Of a stretch of 64,000 nt of DNA, positions 48,841 through 60,825 are shown piece by piece. Under the pieces are notes generated by a model. The model ran no database searches. It was given only the letters and a program-made list of their open reading frames with translations, and was not told where the DNA came from. Location of the stretch: positions 3,348,001-3,412,000 of the forward strand of contig NW_023503972.1 of the NCBI RefSeq assembly GCF_014529535.1, given 5' to 3'. This DNA is from Bradysia coprophila. Lineage: Eukaryota; Arthropoda; Insecta; Diptera; Sciaridae. Numbering within the stretch: the first letter of the stretch is position 1; each line of letters opens with the position of its first letter. The position numbers and the translations under genes were made by a program.

Positions 48841-49927
48841 GTGTAGAGACACCATTTTTTTCAGCACTTCGTTCTTTTCGCTCTTTTTTTTATTGATAAC
48901 TTCACTCTGGTAAATATCAATGAAGTTTCATTATAGCAGTGAAGTTGGTTCACATAGTAATAAGCCGCTGACATTATAGCAATTTTATGACGAAATGTAA
49001 TAACAACTACACAAAAATCTGTTAAATTTGAGCTATTGTTTCCTTACAATATTTGCATTTAGGGAAAAAAAAACTTTCATTATGTTCACATACATACATG
49101 TGCGAAGGCAAAACCTAACTAGTTATGCAAATTTGAAAGCTATTAAAGATTTAATTACAAGTATATTGTCATATTCACATATGGAAATGTTGTTTTTTTC
49201 TTCAATTAAAGTTTACATTTATAAAGTCGAAGGTGCAATGACCCTCATCCCTATCAGGAAACATAATGCAATTAATTGACAATTTCATATTACACAATCA
49301 CAAACTATAAATCATTAAAGCAACATAAAAGCAGGCAACATGAAGCCCACACGAAGTCAAATCAGAGAACCATTAGCAAGATTTGTTGATGCAACTGCCA
49401 AAAAAACTGTTGTAGAGCATGTCTCTAAGATGCACCATTTTTTTATCACTTCTCAAAATCTAGTCCATCAAAAAAAAATCTTAGAATTTTCAACGTTTTC
49501 TTTTTAAGGTGGAAAATTAGGGTTTTCAACGTTTTCTATTTTTTATCGCCATACTATTTAAATACGAGCAAGAAATGGTTCTACTGTAGTACTCAAACCG
49601 TTACTACTTTTATACGCCTGGCGAAAAGAACAAAATCCTGCAGCTGTCGAAAGGGTTAGTTCACTTTATAAAGAAACGGTTCATTTTTTACACATATCGT
49701 ATTACGATAATCGTAAAAACATATTTTACTCAGATTTACGTTTTATACGTCGAATAAACATATACAACAAAATCGATTTCTCGGTCCATTTTCCCAAGGC
49801 TGTATACTTTGGGGAGGTCACCCCCAAAGTATACGGCCTTGCATTTTCCAACAAAGATCTACAAGTGCGAGTGTTCCTCTTAAAATAAACGTTTTTCGAG
49901 TTTTTCTGTTTGCTTCAGGATTTCGCA
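48841..49927. other. intergenic, no gene seen
   Basis: AT-rich. A short hairpin at 49796-49845 (AAGGCTGTATACTTTGGGG with its near complement) shares its left half with 13796-13820. Nothing coding is supported. Confidence 0.4.
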
Positions 49928-50756
49928 GGAGTAGGCGGGTGAAAATGGCTGTAGTAGTGAAAATTTTGCTCGTCGAATTTTTCAGTATTTTTGTGTGTTT
50001 TTATTGGTTTTTTGTTCGGTTTCTGTTGTTTTGTGATCTGATAGACTCGGAAGTGTGTTTAAGGCTGTGGGTATGCTGGTTTTTTGTTCCAATAGTTGCG
50101 AAATTCGACGAAGATTGAAAGTGGAGAAAGAGCATCAAAATGTCAACGACGAAAGTGACTGAAGCAGTGTGAATGAGCAGAACCGCAAGCTGAGCAATTG
50201 TGTTACGGGCCGTTGGAGGTCCATTATTCTAATGAGACCGTTGGAGGTCCCCGTGGCAGCTAATTGGAGGTTTCGTCATTTACTGGCTCACCATGGATTG
50301 TCTGTAGCTTGTGGTGAAATTTTGTTAATGTTGCTGCTGTATTATGGCAGTTTCGTGTTCGAGGGCTATGGTGTGTGGTAGGTCAATTTAAGTAACGATC
50401 CAGCACAGGAAAGTGGTAGAATGGAAAGTGTCACGTTGTAGTTGCGCTGGACTGAATGAATGGTATGGTTTGTATGAATGGTGTTGCGTGAAAGCCGGAA
50501 GCACGGAAGCAGGTAAACTGTAAGGACAGGTACTTGAATGTATTGAAGTTTTTTGAATGAAAAGATTTAGTAGAGTAAAGTAGGATGAGCCGCGTACGAA
50601 TGAATGAGGACGGATGCTGAGCTTGTTGGAATATGCAAAGGTTGAATGGAAATGCAGGAAGAACGACGTGCTTTTCCCTTGCTGTTCTAGGAGAGCCTGA
50701 CTGGGATCAGTGCCTGGTCCCCAGCTCAAGATGTGAAGTCTGAGTCTGAGTCTTGT
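49928..50756 (+). mobile_element. 829-bp retroposon with 14-bp TSD
   Basis: TTCAGGATTTCGCA occurs at 49914-49927 and 50757-50770. The interior is less AT-rich than its flanks and its 3' end is GAAGTCTGAGTCTGAGTCTT, a short tandem tail as in non-LTR elements. CGTTGGAGGTCC is repeated inside (about 50212 and 50239). The 131-codon minus frame at 50388-50783 crosses the boundary and is not a gene. Probably a 5'-truncated or non-autonomous element. Confidence 0.72.
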
Positions 50757-50770
50757 TTCAGGATTTCGCA

Positions 50771-51606
50771 ATACAAACGGCATAAAATATCTATTATCAC
50801 AAACGCGCGATGTTCGGATGTCAAAATTACTTAACTAGAAGAATAATTCAAAAATTACACTTCATGTTGTTGTCGCTGTTGTGATAAAATAGATTACACA
50901 CTTGTCACTATCAGTCTCGGCAAGCCTCGACTTCTTCGTGACAAGTTTGTAATATATATTACACCGACGAAGCTTCGTACCGGTCTAAAACTTGTCTCCA
51001 GTTGTATACGACGATAAAATTGAAACAATGACAAGTCAATTTAAGTACATAATATCACTCAATTGAACTAACATAAATTATAAGCATTTAAATATTTTGA
51101 TAAAATTGCAATAAATGCAGCTTTTGAGGGCATTTTTCATGAATTGTTTTTGTGCTCGGTACATTGACGTCAACCCAAGCATTGGACGAGATTTATTATC
51201 TTTTTTCGAATGAGAATAAAAAGCGAATGTTTTCCCCTGATTCTCCTGAATCAGGCCAGTTTCCATGGTTCTGGATAAATAGAGTAGGGTAATTATTGTT
51301 AAGAATAGAAGCCACTCCATGTGTGGAATTTGTGTCATGTACAGGTACAAATTTATGATTAATTTTAACATGTATTGAAGATTTAAATAAAAGAAATTTG
51401 AAATAGATAGATTTTAGTACAATTCTATCACATGTCTAGTCTAGTACATGTCTTCGTAAAATTAGGTATTTTACCAGAAAATAGAGGACAATGAATGAAA
51501 AGTACTGCAAAACATTGTGGCGCCTCTACAGACCAACGTAAATCAACTTATACAAAAATAGAAATCATACGGGGAAAATAGTGGAAAAAGAGCAGATGAC
51601 GTTACT
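50771..51606. other. intergenic, no gene seen
   Basis: AT-rich sequence without a supported frame or element. Confidence 0.4.
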
Positions 51607-51965
51607 TTGGTCCCATGGTACAAAGGTAAAATGCTCGTATGGGATGCTACGATAAGAGATACACTCGCGCCTTCATACATACATTCATCATCGTTAAGAA
51701 CTGGCAGTGTGGCGCGACGAGGAGCAAAACAAAAATGTAATGTTTCATGTGAAACATTGGACCATGGTGCACGGAGGCTTTGGACTTTGTTGGAAAGTTG
51801 GGAAATCTCCTTAAAATGTCAGCAGGAGAACCACGATCAAAGCAATACTTGACGCAACGCATAAGCCCCGCAATACAAAGGACAACTGCTGCCCATATAA
51901 TGGGAACATTTGTAAACGATGAACAGTTGGATGAAATATTTTATATTTTGTCAAACGATGTTTAA
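51607..51965 (+). pseudogene. retroelement-type C-terminal fragment with one frameshift
   Basis: The first frame has VPWYKGKMLVWDATIRDTLAP and a TGSVARRGAKQK-like stretch. The conserved continuation (GPWC..FVGKLGNLL..GEPRS..LTQRISPAIQR..AAHIMGTF) is in another frame after about 51757. This pairing (VPW..G..LVWD..DTLAP followed by ..QRIS.AIQRGNA..ILGT) is common at the ends of mobile-element polymerase proteins in animals, as I recall it. The upstream part is missing. Dead remnant; the exact element class is not assigned. Confidence 0.55.
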
Positions 51966-52297
51966 TTTTAATTTTGTTTTGTTTCATTTTATTATCATAA
52001 GTTTTTCGCCTCTCGTGATCTAAATAACTATTACATTTTTCGATAAAAAGAGAGAAATCATACGACCTCAGCATTGATCAATATGGTGTGGCAACCGAAT
52101 TTTCTATTGGTCCCACGAACCTACAAGTAAATTGCTTGTGTGCCAAATACACTGTAAATTTTTTGGAGATTTTCTTTGTTCGTTCAAGGGAAGGGAGTTT
52201 GTGTCACTCACCATGTTAGCTTGAAAATGGAAAACGGACAAGTGACATCTTGACTTGTCCTTTAAAGTTACCACTTTGCTACCCATAAAGTTATTAA

Positions 52298-52496
52298 CAC
52301 ATTGAAATTAATTGCGGCTTGCCAACTTTCGGCACCCTGGACTTTACTTAAATAGTCGAGGAATTCCTCCTAATAAATTTCTAAAAATCCAAAAGTGAAT
52401 TCTCGATTTTTAGAAATTTATTTGGAGGTATTCCACGACTATTTAAGTAAAGTCCAGGGTGCCGAAAGTTGACAAGCCGCAATTATTTTGAATGTG
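52298..52496. mobile_element. 199-bp TTAA-flanked foldback MITE upstream of the oxidase gene
   Basis: Arms of about 93 bp (CACATTGAAATTAATTGCGG and on, with CACCCTGGACTTTACTTAAA) are nearly perfect inverted repeats around a short loop. TTAA at 52294-52297 and 52497-52500. It ends about 200 bp before the start codon of the oxidase gene, so it may lie within its promoter. Confidence 0.85.
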
Positions 52497-52696
52497 TTAA
52501 GCGAGATTTTCTAAACACAAATAACCGAACTCCCAATAGAAGTATTTCTATGAGAAAAAATGTTGGAGAATTTTTCTTGTCGAAATGAGCCCTACAAGTT
52601 GTGATAAAATAAAGTTATAAAACTATGTACAATCTGCGATGTTTCAGCTATTGTTCATTGGCTTCGCAACTATTGGCATCGTTGCTAGAAAGTGAA

Positions 52697-55428
52697 ATGT
52701 ATTTAAAGAGAAAATCTAATAATTTTTTATGGGCCGGATTAATTATGTTTTCGTTACGGGCGTTCTCCTGTAAAGAGTGAGTAAAATTGGCCTTCAAGAA
52801 ATAAGAAACTCAGCCATAAAATTCATCTGTTCATTGCCTTTAGTCCACCGAAACAGTACTCTTCGTACAGACCATTACCGGGCTGTGATCCAGCTACCTA
52901 TTTTCGATATCCAAAGACAGAACAAGAAGTCGTTGACATCGTCAAGGAAGCAATCGCCAAAAGTATGAAAATAAATATCAGACTCTGTCACCCGTCGTCC
53001 GATCGTCCGACTGGCACTTACTTTTATTTCTTATTAGACTTAACAGTAAAAGCTTTCGGCTCACGTCATTCCCAAACCGACATCATCTGCACAGATGGCA
53101 TTCCCATCGACAACAGCGGACTGCAATTCTATCAGATGAATAACGATGGCGTAACAGCGACATTCGGTGCGGGAGTTAATTTACGCGAAGCATCTATGTT
53201 TCTCCGCAAATTTAACAGAGGCTTCCGAACGACTCCTGCATACGGCAATATTACCATTGGTGGTGCAACAGGTACCGGTTCGCACGGATCTACTATTAAG
53301 TACAACGCATCACTATCGTCGCAAGTGGTTGGCATGAGAATTGTTGATGGGATGGGAGAAATTCAAGAAATTTGCGATTTGGAGGAATTGCATGCATTCA
53401 GGGTACACCTCGGGCTACTCGGTATAATATTGAAGGTTACGCTGTACACGGTACCGTTGTACAAAACACTTGCAAACAATTATCGAGTATCTGAAGACGT
53501 TCTAACGAATGGCGAAGCGATAAAGATGGCACAAAATACTGACCAGATTTCACTGTACTGGTTTCCGGAATTTCGTGAAGTTATTGTGGCTAATTGGACT
53601 ATCGTCGATGTGCAAACTCAAGGGAATGCATATACTTTCGATCACGTTCCGTCTATATATCGAGAGACCTCTCTCGTTGTTGCCCCAGCTGCAGAGGCTG
53701 CATTTAGTTTAACAACGAGTACTTGTACACTGGCCAATGCAGTTGGTATTAATTATTACGGATTGGAGCCACATTTGTGCTTATCGATTTTGGAACTTTT
53801 TAGGCTACACGATTGCCTATGCCATTTCCTACTGGAGCGATCTAGCGCTACAGATTCAGCTTCCGTTCTGGGTGCCCATTTATACGGAGGATGGGTTGAC
53901 GACGAAAATGCCTGCGGTGGGATATTACGATGTCATGTTTGCTCCTATATGCTATGATGAGCCGCAAGGATTTTTGGGTTCAGCTTGTGTTTGGGATCAC
54001 GGACCAAACAATGTTACCCTTTTAGATAATGAGTGAGTATGCACGGCAAGGCCTCTGATTTTTGGAAATGAAAGATTACAGAAATTCGGAAATATCTCAG
54101 AATTGTAATGTTGCACGAGCAATTTCGCGTTGCTGAGACACAAGTATGCTTCGTTTTCCATTATTTAACGGATCGGATTACATTGAAAAACGCAGCATAA
54201 TTGGCGAACTCAGCAATGCAAAACTGCTCGTGTGTTTTCGACCTAATAGTTTGAAGAATTTCAATTCCATAAAACGGCACTTGTTTGTCACGAGACGAGA
54301 TATTGACATCATCTTTGCCGTCGTTCAGATTTTCCGTTGATTTGTCTGATCTGCCGAAGTTCATCAAAGAGATCAAAGACATCAGAACAAAAGCGCCGAC
54401 GGTCTTTCCCTTGCAAGGTATCCTCATGAGGTTTTCGGATAAGGACGAGTCTTATATGTCGAACTCGTACAGAAGGCAAAGCGTGCATTTTGAATTTTAT
54501 TTGTGGCAGAGAAAGGATCCGTACAAACAACCACCCTGTAGTTTGGCTGGATATCAAACCATCTTACAGTTGTTGGTAAACGGGAAATTCGCGGTGTTTT
54601 TCGAATCGGAGATTGATCTCAGCAAACTTTCATTTCTAGAGGGATAAATACAGCTCAAGGTCACACTGGGGTAAAAGTGGTTTGGCGTACCATAACAGCG
54701 AAAGTCTGGATTTAAAACTGGATCTTGTTGCTCGTGAAAAATTTGTTGGTAAATTTGTTTTCGGGACTAGAACCTTTGGTTGAAATCAGACCCGGACGAT
54801 TCCCAAAGGTCCTTTTGGATTTTTGTATGAATTCGATTTGTTTTACAAATGTGTTGTAGCGCCTCGAGCCTGTCCGGCAGTGGTTCAAATCACAGTCCCG
54901 TCTTTCCTAAGCCATCTAATTTTTGTTTTTGTTTCTCATTTCACTCCTTCAGCTGCTATGAACCGCTTCGATCCGAACGAAGTTTTCATCAACAGTTTTG
55001 GACGACGAATCAAAAAAACCGGAACGAAAGTGGACGTCGATCCTGCAGTGGATCGGTGTGCGATGTTAGATTATTGCTTTTGCACGAAAAATGGTGATTG
55101 CGGAGACACGCAAATCTGTACGAAATTACCCGGCTACGATTACAACGTTTGTAAAACGAAGAACGAAGCTCCGATCGATTTCTTCCCGAAAATCATACTA
55201 CCGAACTCGACTGGCATATTCGGGTTTCTTGCTGACGAAGCCAAACAGTTAGCAAAGGCATTGCATGGTGAATGCACATTTCAATCGTTGCTTGCCACAT
55301 TGGGTGACACTACTGGAAGTACTTTGGGTCAATTTATTAAAGGTCTTGGCGGTGAAATCAATGAGCTTGGACAGGGTGTGATACATAACGGTTTCAACAT
55401 TATCAAGAATTTTGTTCCGGGTGGTTGA
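52697..55428 (+). CDS. secreted FAD-linked aldonolactone oxidase (GulLO/ALO-like) with Cys-rich tail, seven exons
   Basis: Exons: 52697-52776, 52844-52962, 53047-53745, 53804-54032, 54329-54575, 54640-54748, 54953-55428; all phases fit, giving 652 aa. An in-frame ATG at 52625 would add 24 residues; I prefer 52697 because it puts a basic start and hydrophobic run (FLWAGLIMFSLRAF) at the N-terminus, a signal peptide. A PCMH-type FAD domain follows, with GSRHS (H74, the position of the covalent flavin His in gulonolactone oxidases), GGATGTGSHGS (138-148) and HLGLLGIILKVTL. The C-terminal ALO domain has SHWGK (466-470) and AAMNRFDPNEVFINSFGRR. Then comes a six-Cys module (C530, 536, 538, 544, 550, 561) and a Gly-rich helical tail. 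Family enzymes oxidise L-gulono- or related lactones with O2, as in ascorbate synthesis; the true substrate here is unknown. Fully intact. Confidence 0.85.
54113..54233. mobile_element. 121-bp MITE in intron 4 of the oxidase gene
   Basis: GCACGAGCAATTTCGCGTTG and its near complement (CTCAGCAATGCAAAACTGCT) bound the element. Accounts for this intron being 296 nt while most others are 58-84 nt. Confidence 0.7.
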
Positions 55429-55456
55429 TGATATATAAGTTTCTAAAAATTTTGCG

Positions 55457-55462
55457 AATAAA
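55457..55462 (+). terminator. poly(A) signal of the oxidase gene, duplicated by a MITE
   Basis: AATAAA lies 28 nt after the stop. It is part of the GAATAAA target duplication of the adjacent MITE, so a second copy follows at 55623-55628. Confidence 0.6.
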
Positions 55463-55621
55463 CAACGCACTTCAAGCATGAGTGGTCTAAATACGGTAGC
55501 AGTTAAATTTGACAGTGTGTCACACAACTGCAAATCAATGTAAAAAACTGTTTCATTACAGTACTGCTCCGATGTTCATGCTTGAAGCAGTGCTGTGATC
55601 ACTTTTGCTTGAAGTGTGTTG
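55463..55621. mobile_element. 159-bp MITE with 7-bp TSD (CAACRCACT family), copy 2
   Basis: Ends CAACGCACTTCAAGCATGAG and CACTTTTGCTTGAAGTGTGTTG. GAATAAA duplication at 55456-55462 and 55622-55628. Sister of the 14294-14453 copy. Confidence 0.85.
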
Positions 55622-55629
55622 GAATAAAC

Positions 55630-57852
55630 CAAAAAATATTTTGAAAAAGTTTACTTACTATTTGCATCTCAACACATCTTCCGTCTCTTTCGCACGCGTG
55701 ACATACTTTACGAACGATTCCTCACCGTCACCACACAACAATGCCTCTGGCTAGCAGAAGTCTATTTCCAAACTGAAATTACAAGAAGCTTGGCATCAGG
55801 ATGATTGTATCTGTATCATCAAGTTTTAAGTTGGATATGAAAGGTGATGGTTGTTTTGACAACTCGGATGGCTCAGCAGGTCATCCATTCCTTAATGGTT
55901 ACTTTAAGGCTGGGATGGGCTCTTAGCTTGATAGCAATTCATTTGTCATATACAAGCTTTAAGTCCTGCAATCTTCAATAATAATTATTCCTGTCAAAGT
56001 GGGGGAGTGTGGAAGTCTTAACCAATATTCAACTCAATATTGCTATCAGGAAAAAACACTTAACACTTCTGTTGAGTATTTACTAATTCGCTGAGCTTGC
56101 ACAGCTCGAATTCGAAAACCTGAGAGCTATTGTAACGCACCAACAGAGAGTTAAAAAGTTAGGTCTATTCCCGAGGAGCAGATTCAGAGAATTTTCTTTT
56201 TGAAATTCCTTTGTCAACGATATTTAAAAATATCCGACCTCATCCATTTCTAATGTTTTCTCCGAAAAACCTATGCGATACCAGACAGCAAGACAATGAA
56301 GTGGTTAAAGAAGAACTATCGCAGTTCCTACACCTACAACATTCTTGTAGCACGAGAGATAAATTCAGAATTGATCAATGATGGACTGACAATGGCAAAG
56401 TCAATAAAATTAGGCGATGCTCGATCACCGGATCCAAAATTAGGAAAAAAAGTAATTTAAATCTGCCGCCATTTATCGGTACAGCAGATGCGCTGAGTTT
56501 TTTTTTCTCAACCAGACCAGTTTTGCACACCATAATCATCAGTTGTGTCGTGTATTATGGTTTGTCGTTTCACAATATGTTTTCCTTCCACAAAACACAG
56601 TGTCGTCGCGTTTATGAGTTTACAACGGAGACGATCGTCCCCCACCAGTCAAACTGTATATGAAATTAATTCAATGACAGTGGATGATTTGTTGTCGTTT
56701 AACTGATGACTGGGGTTTATTTTCGAATTTAAGCTTTTTACATTTGTGTCACTTGTGGTGGTTGTGCTTAGATAAACAAAACAAAAAATCATCTCCGGCG
56801 TGGAATCGAAAAATATCGACGCCTCTGCACACAGCCTCTACACAACATCCACAAACTGTCATATGCTATCGTTTCGTGTAATATAAAATCTAAAGTTCTT
56901 GATTCCGCTTGATTTTCTCATTACGGACGAGAAGTTGTGCATTGAAATCGAGTTCAGAAATAAAGTTTACAAAAGAAATAATTGCTGGTCGATTGAGTGA
57001 AGTTATTTTTGGCGAAATACGCTAGACGTTGTAACCATTTTTCAGTTTAATTCATTTCGTTTTTCGTTTTTCTTTCATCTTTTTTTTACTTCAATTTTTA
57101 TCACCGAAAATTTATTAGAAGTGGAACGTCATCAACATTCTGTATGGACTGGGTAAGTTGAATGAATTTCATCAATTTGACCCGTAAAAAAACGTCTTAT
57201 CAAAACCAAAGATTTGTGTTAAAGTGGTGACTTTGGTGGAAAAAAATATTTCGTTGCAATGATGACTAATCACAGTCGAATTTCCGCATAAATTTACATT
57301 TCATATTCCGGTTACAAGTGAATGTAGAAAATTGGGCCATACGTTGCCCATAACAATTCGTTTACCCAATCCTAAAACAGAAAATCTGTGTCATTCCCCT
57401 CGGTGTCATGCGATGCCTTTAACTCTTCATTTCTATGTAAAAAATAAAAATAAATAAATTTGATTTTCTTATCGAACGAACAGTTCAATGTGTTCCATAC
57501 GTGTGTAATCATGGGAAAAGCGCTAGAAAAATCATACGATATTGCATCGCACAAAATATTGCGTCATCGGTTTTTGTTGTATACATTGTGTGACTAGACT
57601 ATATACACACAGTTGAACTTTGAGAGCGAACGTACTCACTTCTATAACAAAATATAAATAGTTAGCCGGTCGACAAACATTTGTAGTGCATTAAAGCGTA
57701 AAGTACATAGGATTATTGTGCAAAGCAGTCAATCGACGTAAGGTTGTTAATTGCAATGTAATTTACCAAATCAAACGTTCTGTGTGTGTACAAATTTCAA
57801 TTGCAATTTATATTGGCTAAACTGGCTTAAAGTGGTAAACAGAAATGTCATT
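55630..57852. other. intergenic; a few exon-like segments, no gene assembled
   Basis: Exon-like pieces with splice borders include 55750-55659 (minus; reads PEALLCGDGEESFVKY and on, donor GTAAGT), 56281-56451 (plus; open frame with NYRSYTYNILVAREINSELI) and 57119-57152 (plus; KWNVINILYGL, donor GTAAGT). They could belong to small genes with long introns or be chance. I could not join them into a convincing protein. Confidence 0.25.
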
Positions 57853-57995
57853 AGGGAACGTCTGTTCGAACAGAAACGGAATGTCCAACACAAACGATTT
57901 TTCTTTGGCAAAGCTACATTGTCCCAAAGAAAAATTGTTTGTGTTTCCGTTTGTGTTGGACATTCCGTTTCTGTTCGAACAATCTGACGTTCCCT
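57853..57995. mobile_element. 143-bp foldback element
   Basis: AGGGAACGTCTGTTCGAACA pairs with its near complement at the right end. The arms extend through GAAACGGAATGTCCAACACA. The right arm carries a small internal duplication (GTTTGTGTT twice). Confidence 0.8.
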
Positions 57996-60214
57996 ATTTA
58001 CCTATAAGTGCATATATGCCATTTTATCAATGAATCCATTCAACCTGACTATGTTTTTCCGTTGGAGTGTTTACATAACTCAGCGCGATGTCCTAATAAC
58101 AATATTGCAACATTGTAGGACAATTTTATCGCGGTATTTATCATTGATAACTCGTAACCCATCATAATCGGCAAGTCCCACACTCGTAATTAATCGGAAG
58201 ATTATAACATTTTCAAGGCGATAGTAAATATATCGGACCTCTGTAGGTACAATTCTATTTCTACGTTGAAACGATTCGATGGAGAGTTTGATTCAAGTTT
58301 TCTTTTTTTCAATTGGCTCGTCACGGTGTCCCTGCCCGATGAAACTTAAACGAATATTCTGTTCTAATAATGCACCATTAGAGAAGTGTCTTGCTCTGAG
58401 TAACCAACTCACAAAGTCGAACATTTTGTGCATGTTCATTAAACACTAATTATCCCCAGTGCTCGACAGTACCTTTTGCAGTTTTAAAACTCGAATCGTT
58501 GTACAGTTAATGAGATGATAAGTCAAGGGTACTTCCACTAATGATGTTATCACTCGAAGGCTCTTACGTTCATGTTTCTAAATTACTCAACATGTTAATC
58601 ATATTTAAATGCAAAAGCCATTACGTTGACCTTGATTAATGAATCCACAAAAAAAATTGCATCGAGTGAATAACAAATTTTTTTTTGGACTGAACAACTA
58701 AGCAAGAAGTTAGATTTTACCGAGTTAAGGTCAATAAAATTCAAATTTTAGATAATATTCATGGCAAATATTGACTTTCAGTGGATGACGTCGACCGTCG
58801 AGTTAAAATAGAGTTGTGTTTTACTAAAAAAAAAAAACACCAACAAGCACATCCAGTTGTGTGTATAAATTCTCGTGTTTTGGCTTAAAGATTATCGAAG
58901 CATACCAAAGTTATCACATGATTGTTATTTGAATTAATTTTAGAAATTATTTACGACTTTCTTTGAATATCTTTACTGTGTCGTTTTGTAACTTTGAGAA
59001 TTTATCTCTTTCTGTGACAGGACTACATTTTGCTGGTCAATCCCGATATAGCAATTTTAATAACTATAGGTAGCAGATGGGTTTGTTTTGCGCACTATAT
59101 GTGAAATTACCGATACGAGCGAAGCGAGTTCGACAACACATCATGTGCGCAAAACCATCATTTACGATGTTATGAACAAGATTTTATCAACTGTAATGTC
59201 TACTACATATCAGAATTCCCCCGGTCAAATGTTTTCTGCTATTTTGATTCTCAGGTACCTGTCCCTGTACGTTTTTTTTTTTGGTAGCTAGACCACGCCA
59301 ACTTCAAGAACCAGAAATCTACGTTGACCGAAAGTGATTTGCAAGGACCTTTTAATATCAATGTTATTCCTTTACCAACTCATTTTTCTTTCAATTTACT
59401 TCAATTCCGGACTTGAAAAATAAGATTACATCACACAACGGCGAACGTTGTTTTTACTTTTGTCGCACACACAAAGCAAAGCACAAAACTTATAGTCAAA
59501 TTTGTTATAAAAAAAAAAATCAAATTGAACAGCTTCGCAAGAAAAAACAAATTCTTGCAAGTTCAACAAACAATGAAATGTAAATGTATTCAGATGCTAA
59601 AACGCTAAATCGTTTTGCATTTTATATAGCTACCTATCCTACGTTTGAACATGTTGCACTAGAAACACGAACAAAATTAAATTGAAAAGAGTTATACAAG
59701 ACGTTGGCTGGCGTAAATACTAGTCGCGAAGTTTTGTTTATTTTGTTTAATTAAAATGGTATCAGGCAAACCCAATTTTGGATGAAAATAATTGCAGAAA
59801 CCGCCTCACTTTGATAACAAGTTTTGCTAATTTTATTGAAGTTAGAAATGGAAGAAATAGATTTATTCCTTTGAGGCTGGACAATAACTCGATCTTGAAG
59901 TACAATTCGGGTCTTACTGTTCATTATTTAAAGAACGCAGTTCTTCCTGTCTTCACTAGTAATCTGTCCAGTACGGCAGCTCCTAGCTCTATCACTCCTT
60001 GTGGACATAATTTCCCAATTTTTTTTTTTAATCTCAGTTGAGACAATTTATGTCTCAGTCACATATGACATAGATGCACATTCAATCCTAATTTGTAGAA
60101 AATGACTGTTACATGCAAGATGTGGGAAATCGAGTACTCGGTCGGATTCGAGAGTCTAACAGAGAGATGACATCTTCAGAAATGAATTCTGACTATTACG
60201 GTTAGGTTAACTGG
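57996..60214. other. intergenic, repeats only
   Basis: AT-rich. A short inverted-repeat element lies at about 59074-59165 (TTTTGCGCAC..GTGCGCAAAA) and is related to 9010-9110. No gene supported. Confidence 0.4.
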
Positions 60215-60432
60215 GACAGTTGGGATCAAAAGTCGGTCTATTCCATCTGTCAAAGTGACTTTTTAAACGTCAAACCAAAATTTCTATGCCAAATAGTTAC
60301 GAAGTTGGTTATTTTTCCTTAATTCTATCAATGTAATAGACGATTTTGTGACTATTTGGCTAAAAATTTTGGTTTGACGTTTAAAACGTCAATTTGACAG
60401 ATGAAATAGAACGACGTTTGATTCCAACTGTC
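60215..60432. mobile_element. 218-bp foldback MITE
   Basis: Arms of about 85 bp: GACAGTTGGGATCAAAAGTC and its near complement, running through AAACGTCAAACCAAAATTT and CCAAATAGT. No target duplication identified. Confidence 0.8.
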
Positions 60433-60628
60433 ACAAATATTTGAGAGGGCGGATAGTGCATGGAAATAATATATGATCTTTAGAACTTAGCTAGTGGTCA
60501 TTTATAAAGTATGTCACGCTAAAAACGTCATTTTTCACAGCCCTTTCCCCCTGTCACACAAAAATTGATGAAATTTGTTAAAAAATTGTATGAACTGTCA
60601 TGCTAGCCCATAACCCTTACTCCCATAC

Positions 60629-60825
60629 TACGGTGAAGTTTTATCCAAAACGACCAAAATTATGAAGAAAATACAACGCAAGATAGTGGAAATACTTTCG
60701 GTTGATACGCTTCGTAGAAGGAAAGTGATCCTAGATCTTTCCCCTGCTTTTTGTGCAAGGTATATCCACTTTTGTACAGGGGAAACATTTTTGGTCGTTT
60801 TGTTTTTGGTTAAAACTTCACTGTA
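60629..60825. mobile_element. 197-bp MITE
   Basis: Ends TACGGTGAAGTTTTA and TAAAACTTCACTGTA are inverted, with AAAACGACCAAAA inside both. TTACTCCCA stands within a few bases outside each end (60617-60625 and 60827-60835). Confidence 0.75.

Noticed and set aside
50388..50783. 131-codon minus-strand frame
   Set aside because: Crosses the right boundary and TSD of the 829-bp retroposon, so it is not a gene.
55249..55533. 94-codon minus-strand frame
   Set aside because: Antisense shadow of the last oxidase exon plus MITE.
56350..56420. INSELIN-like match to pigment-dispersing factor
   Set aside because: Only six residues agree; no preceding dibasic cleavage site, no amidation Gly at the right distance and no signal peptide.
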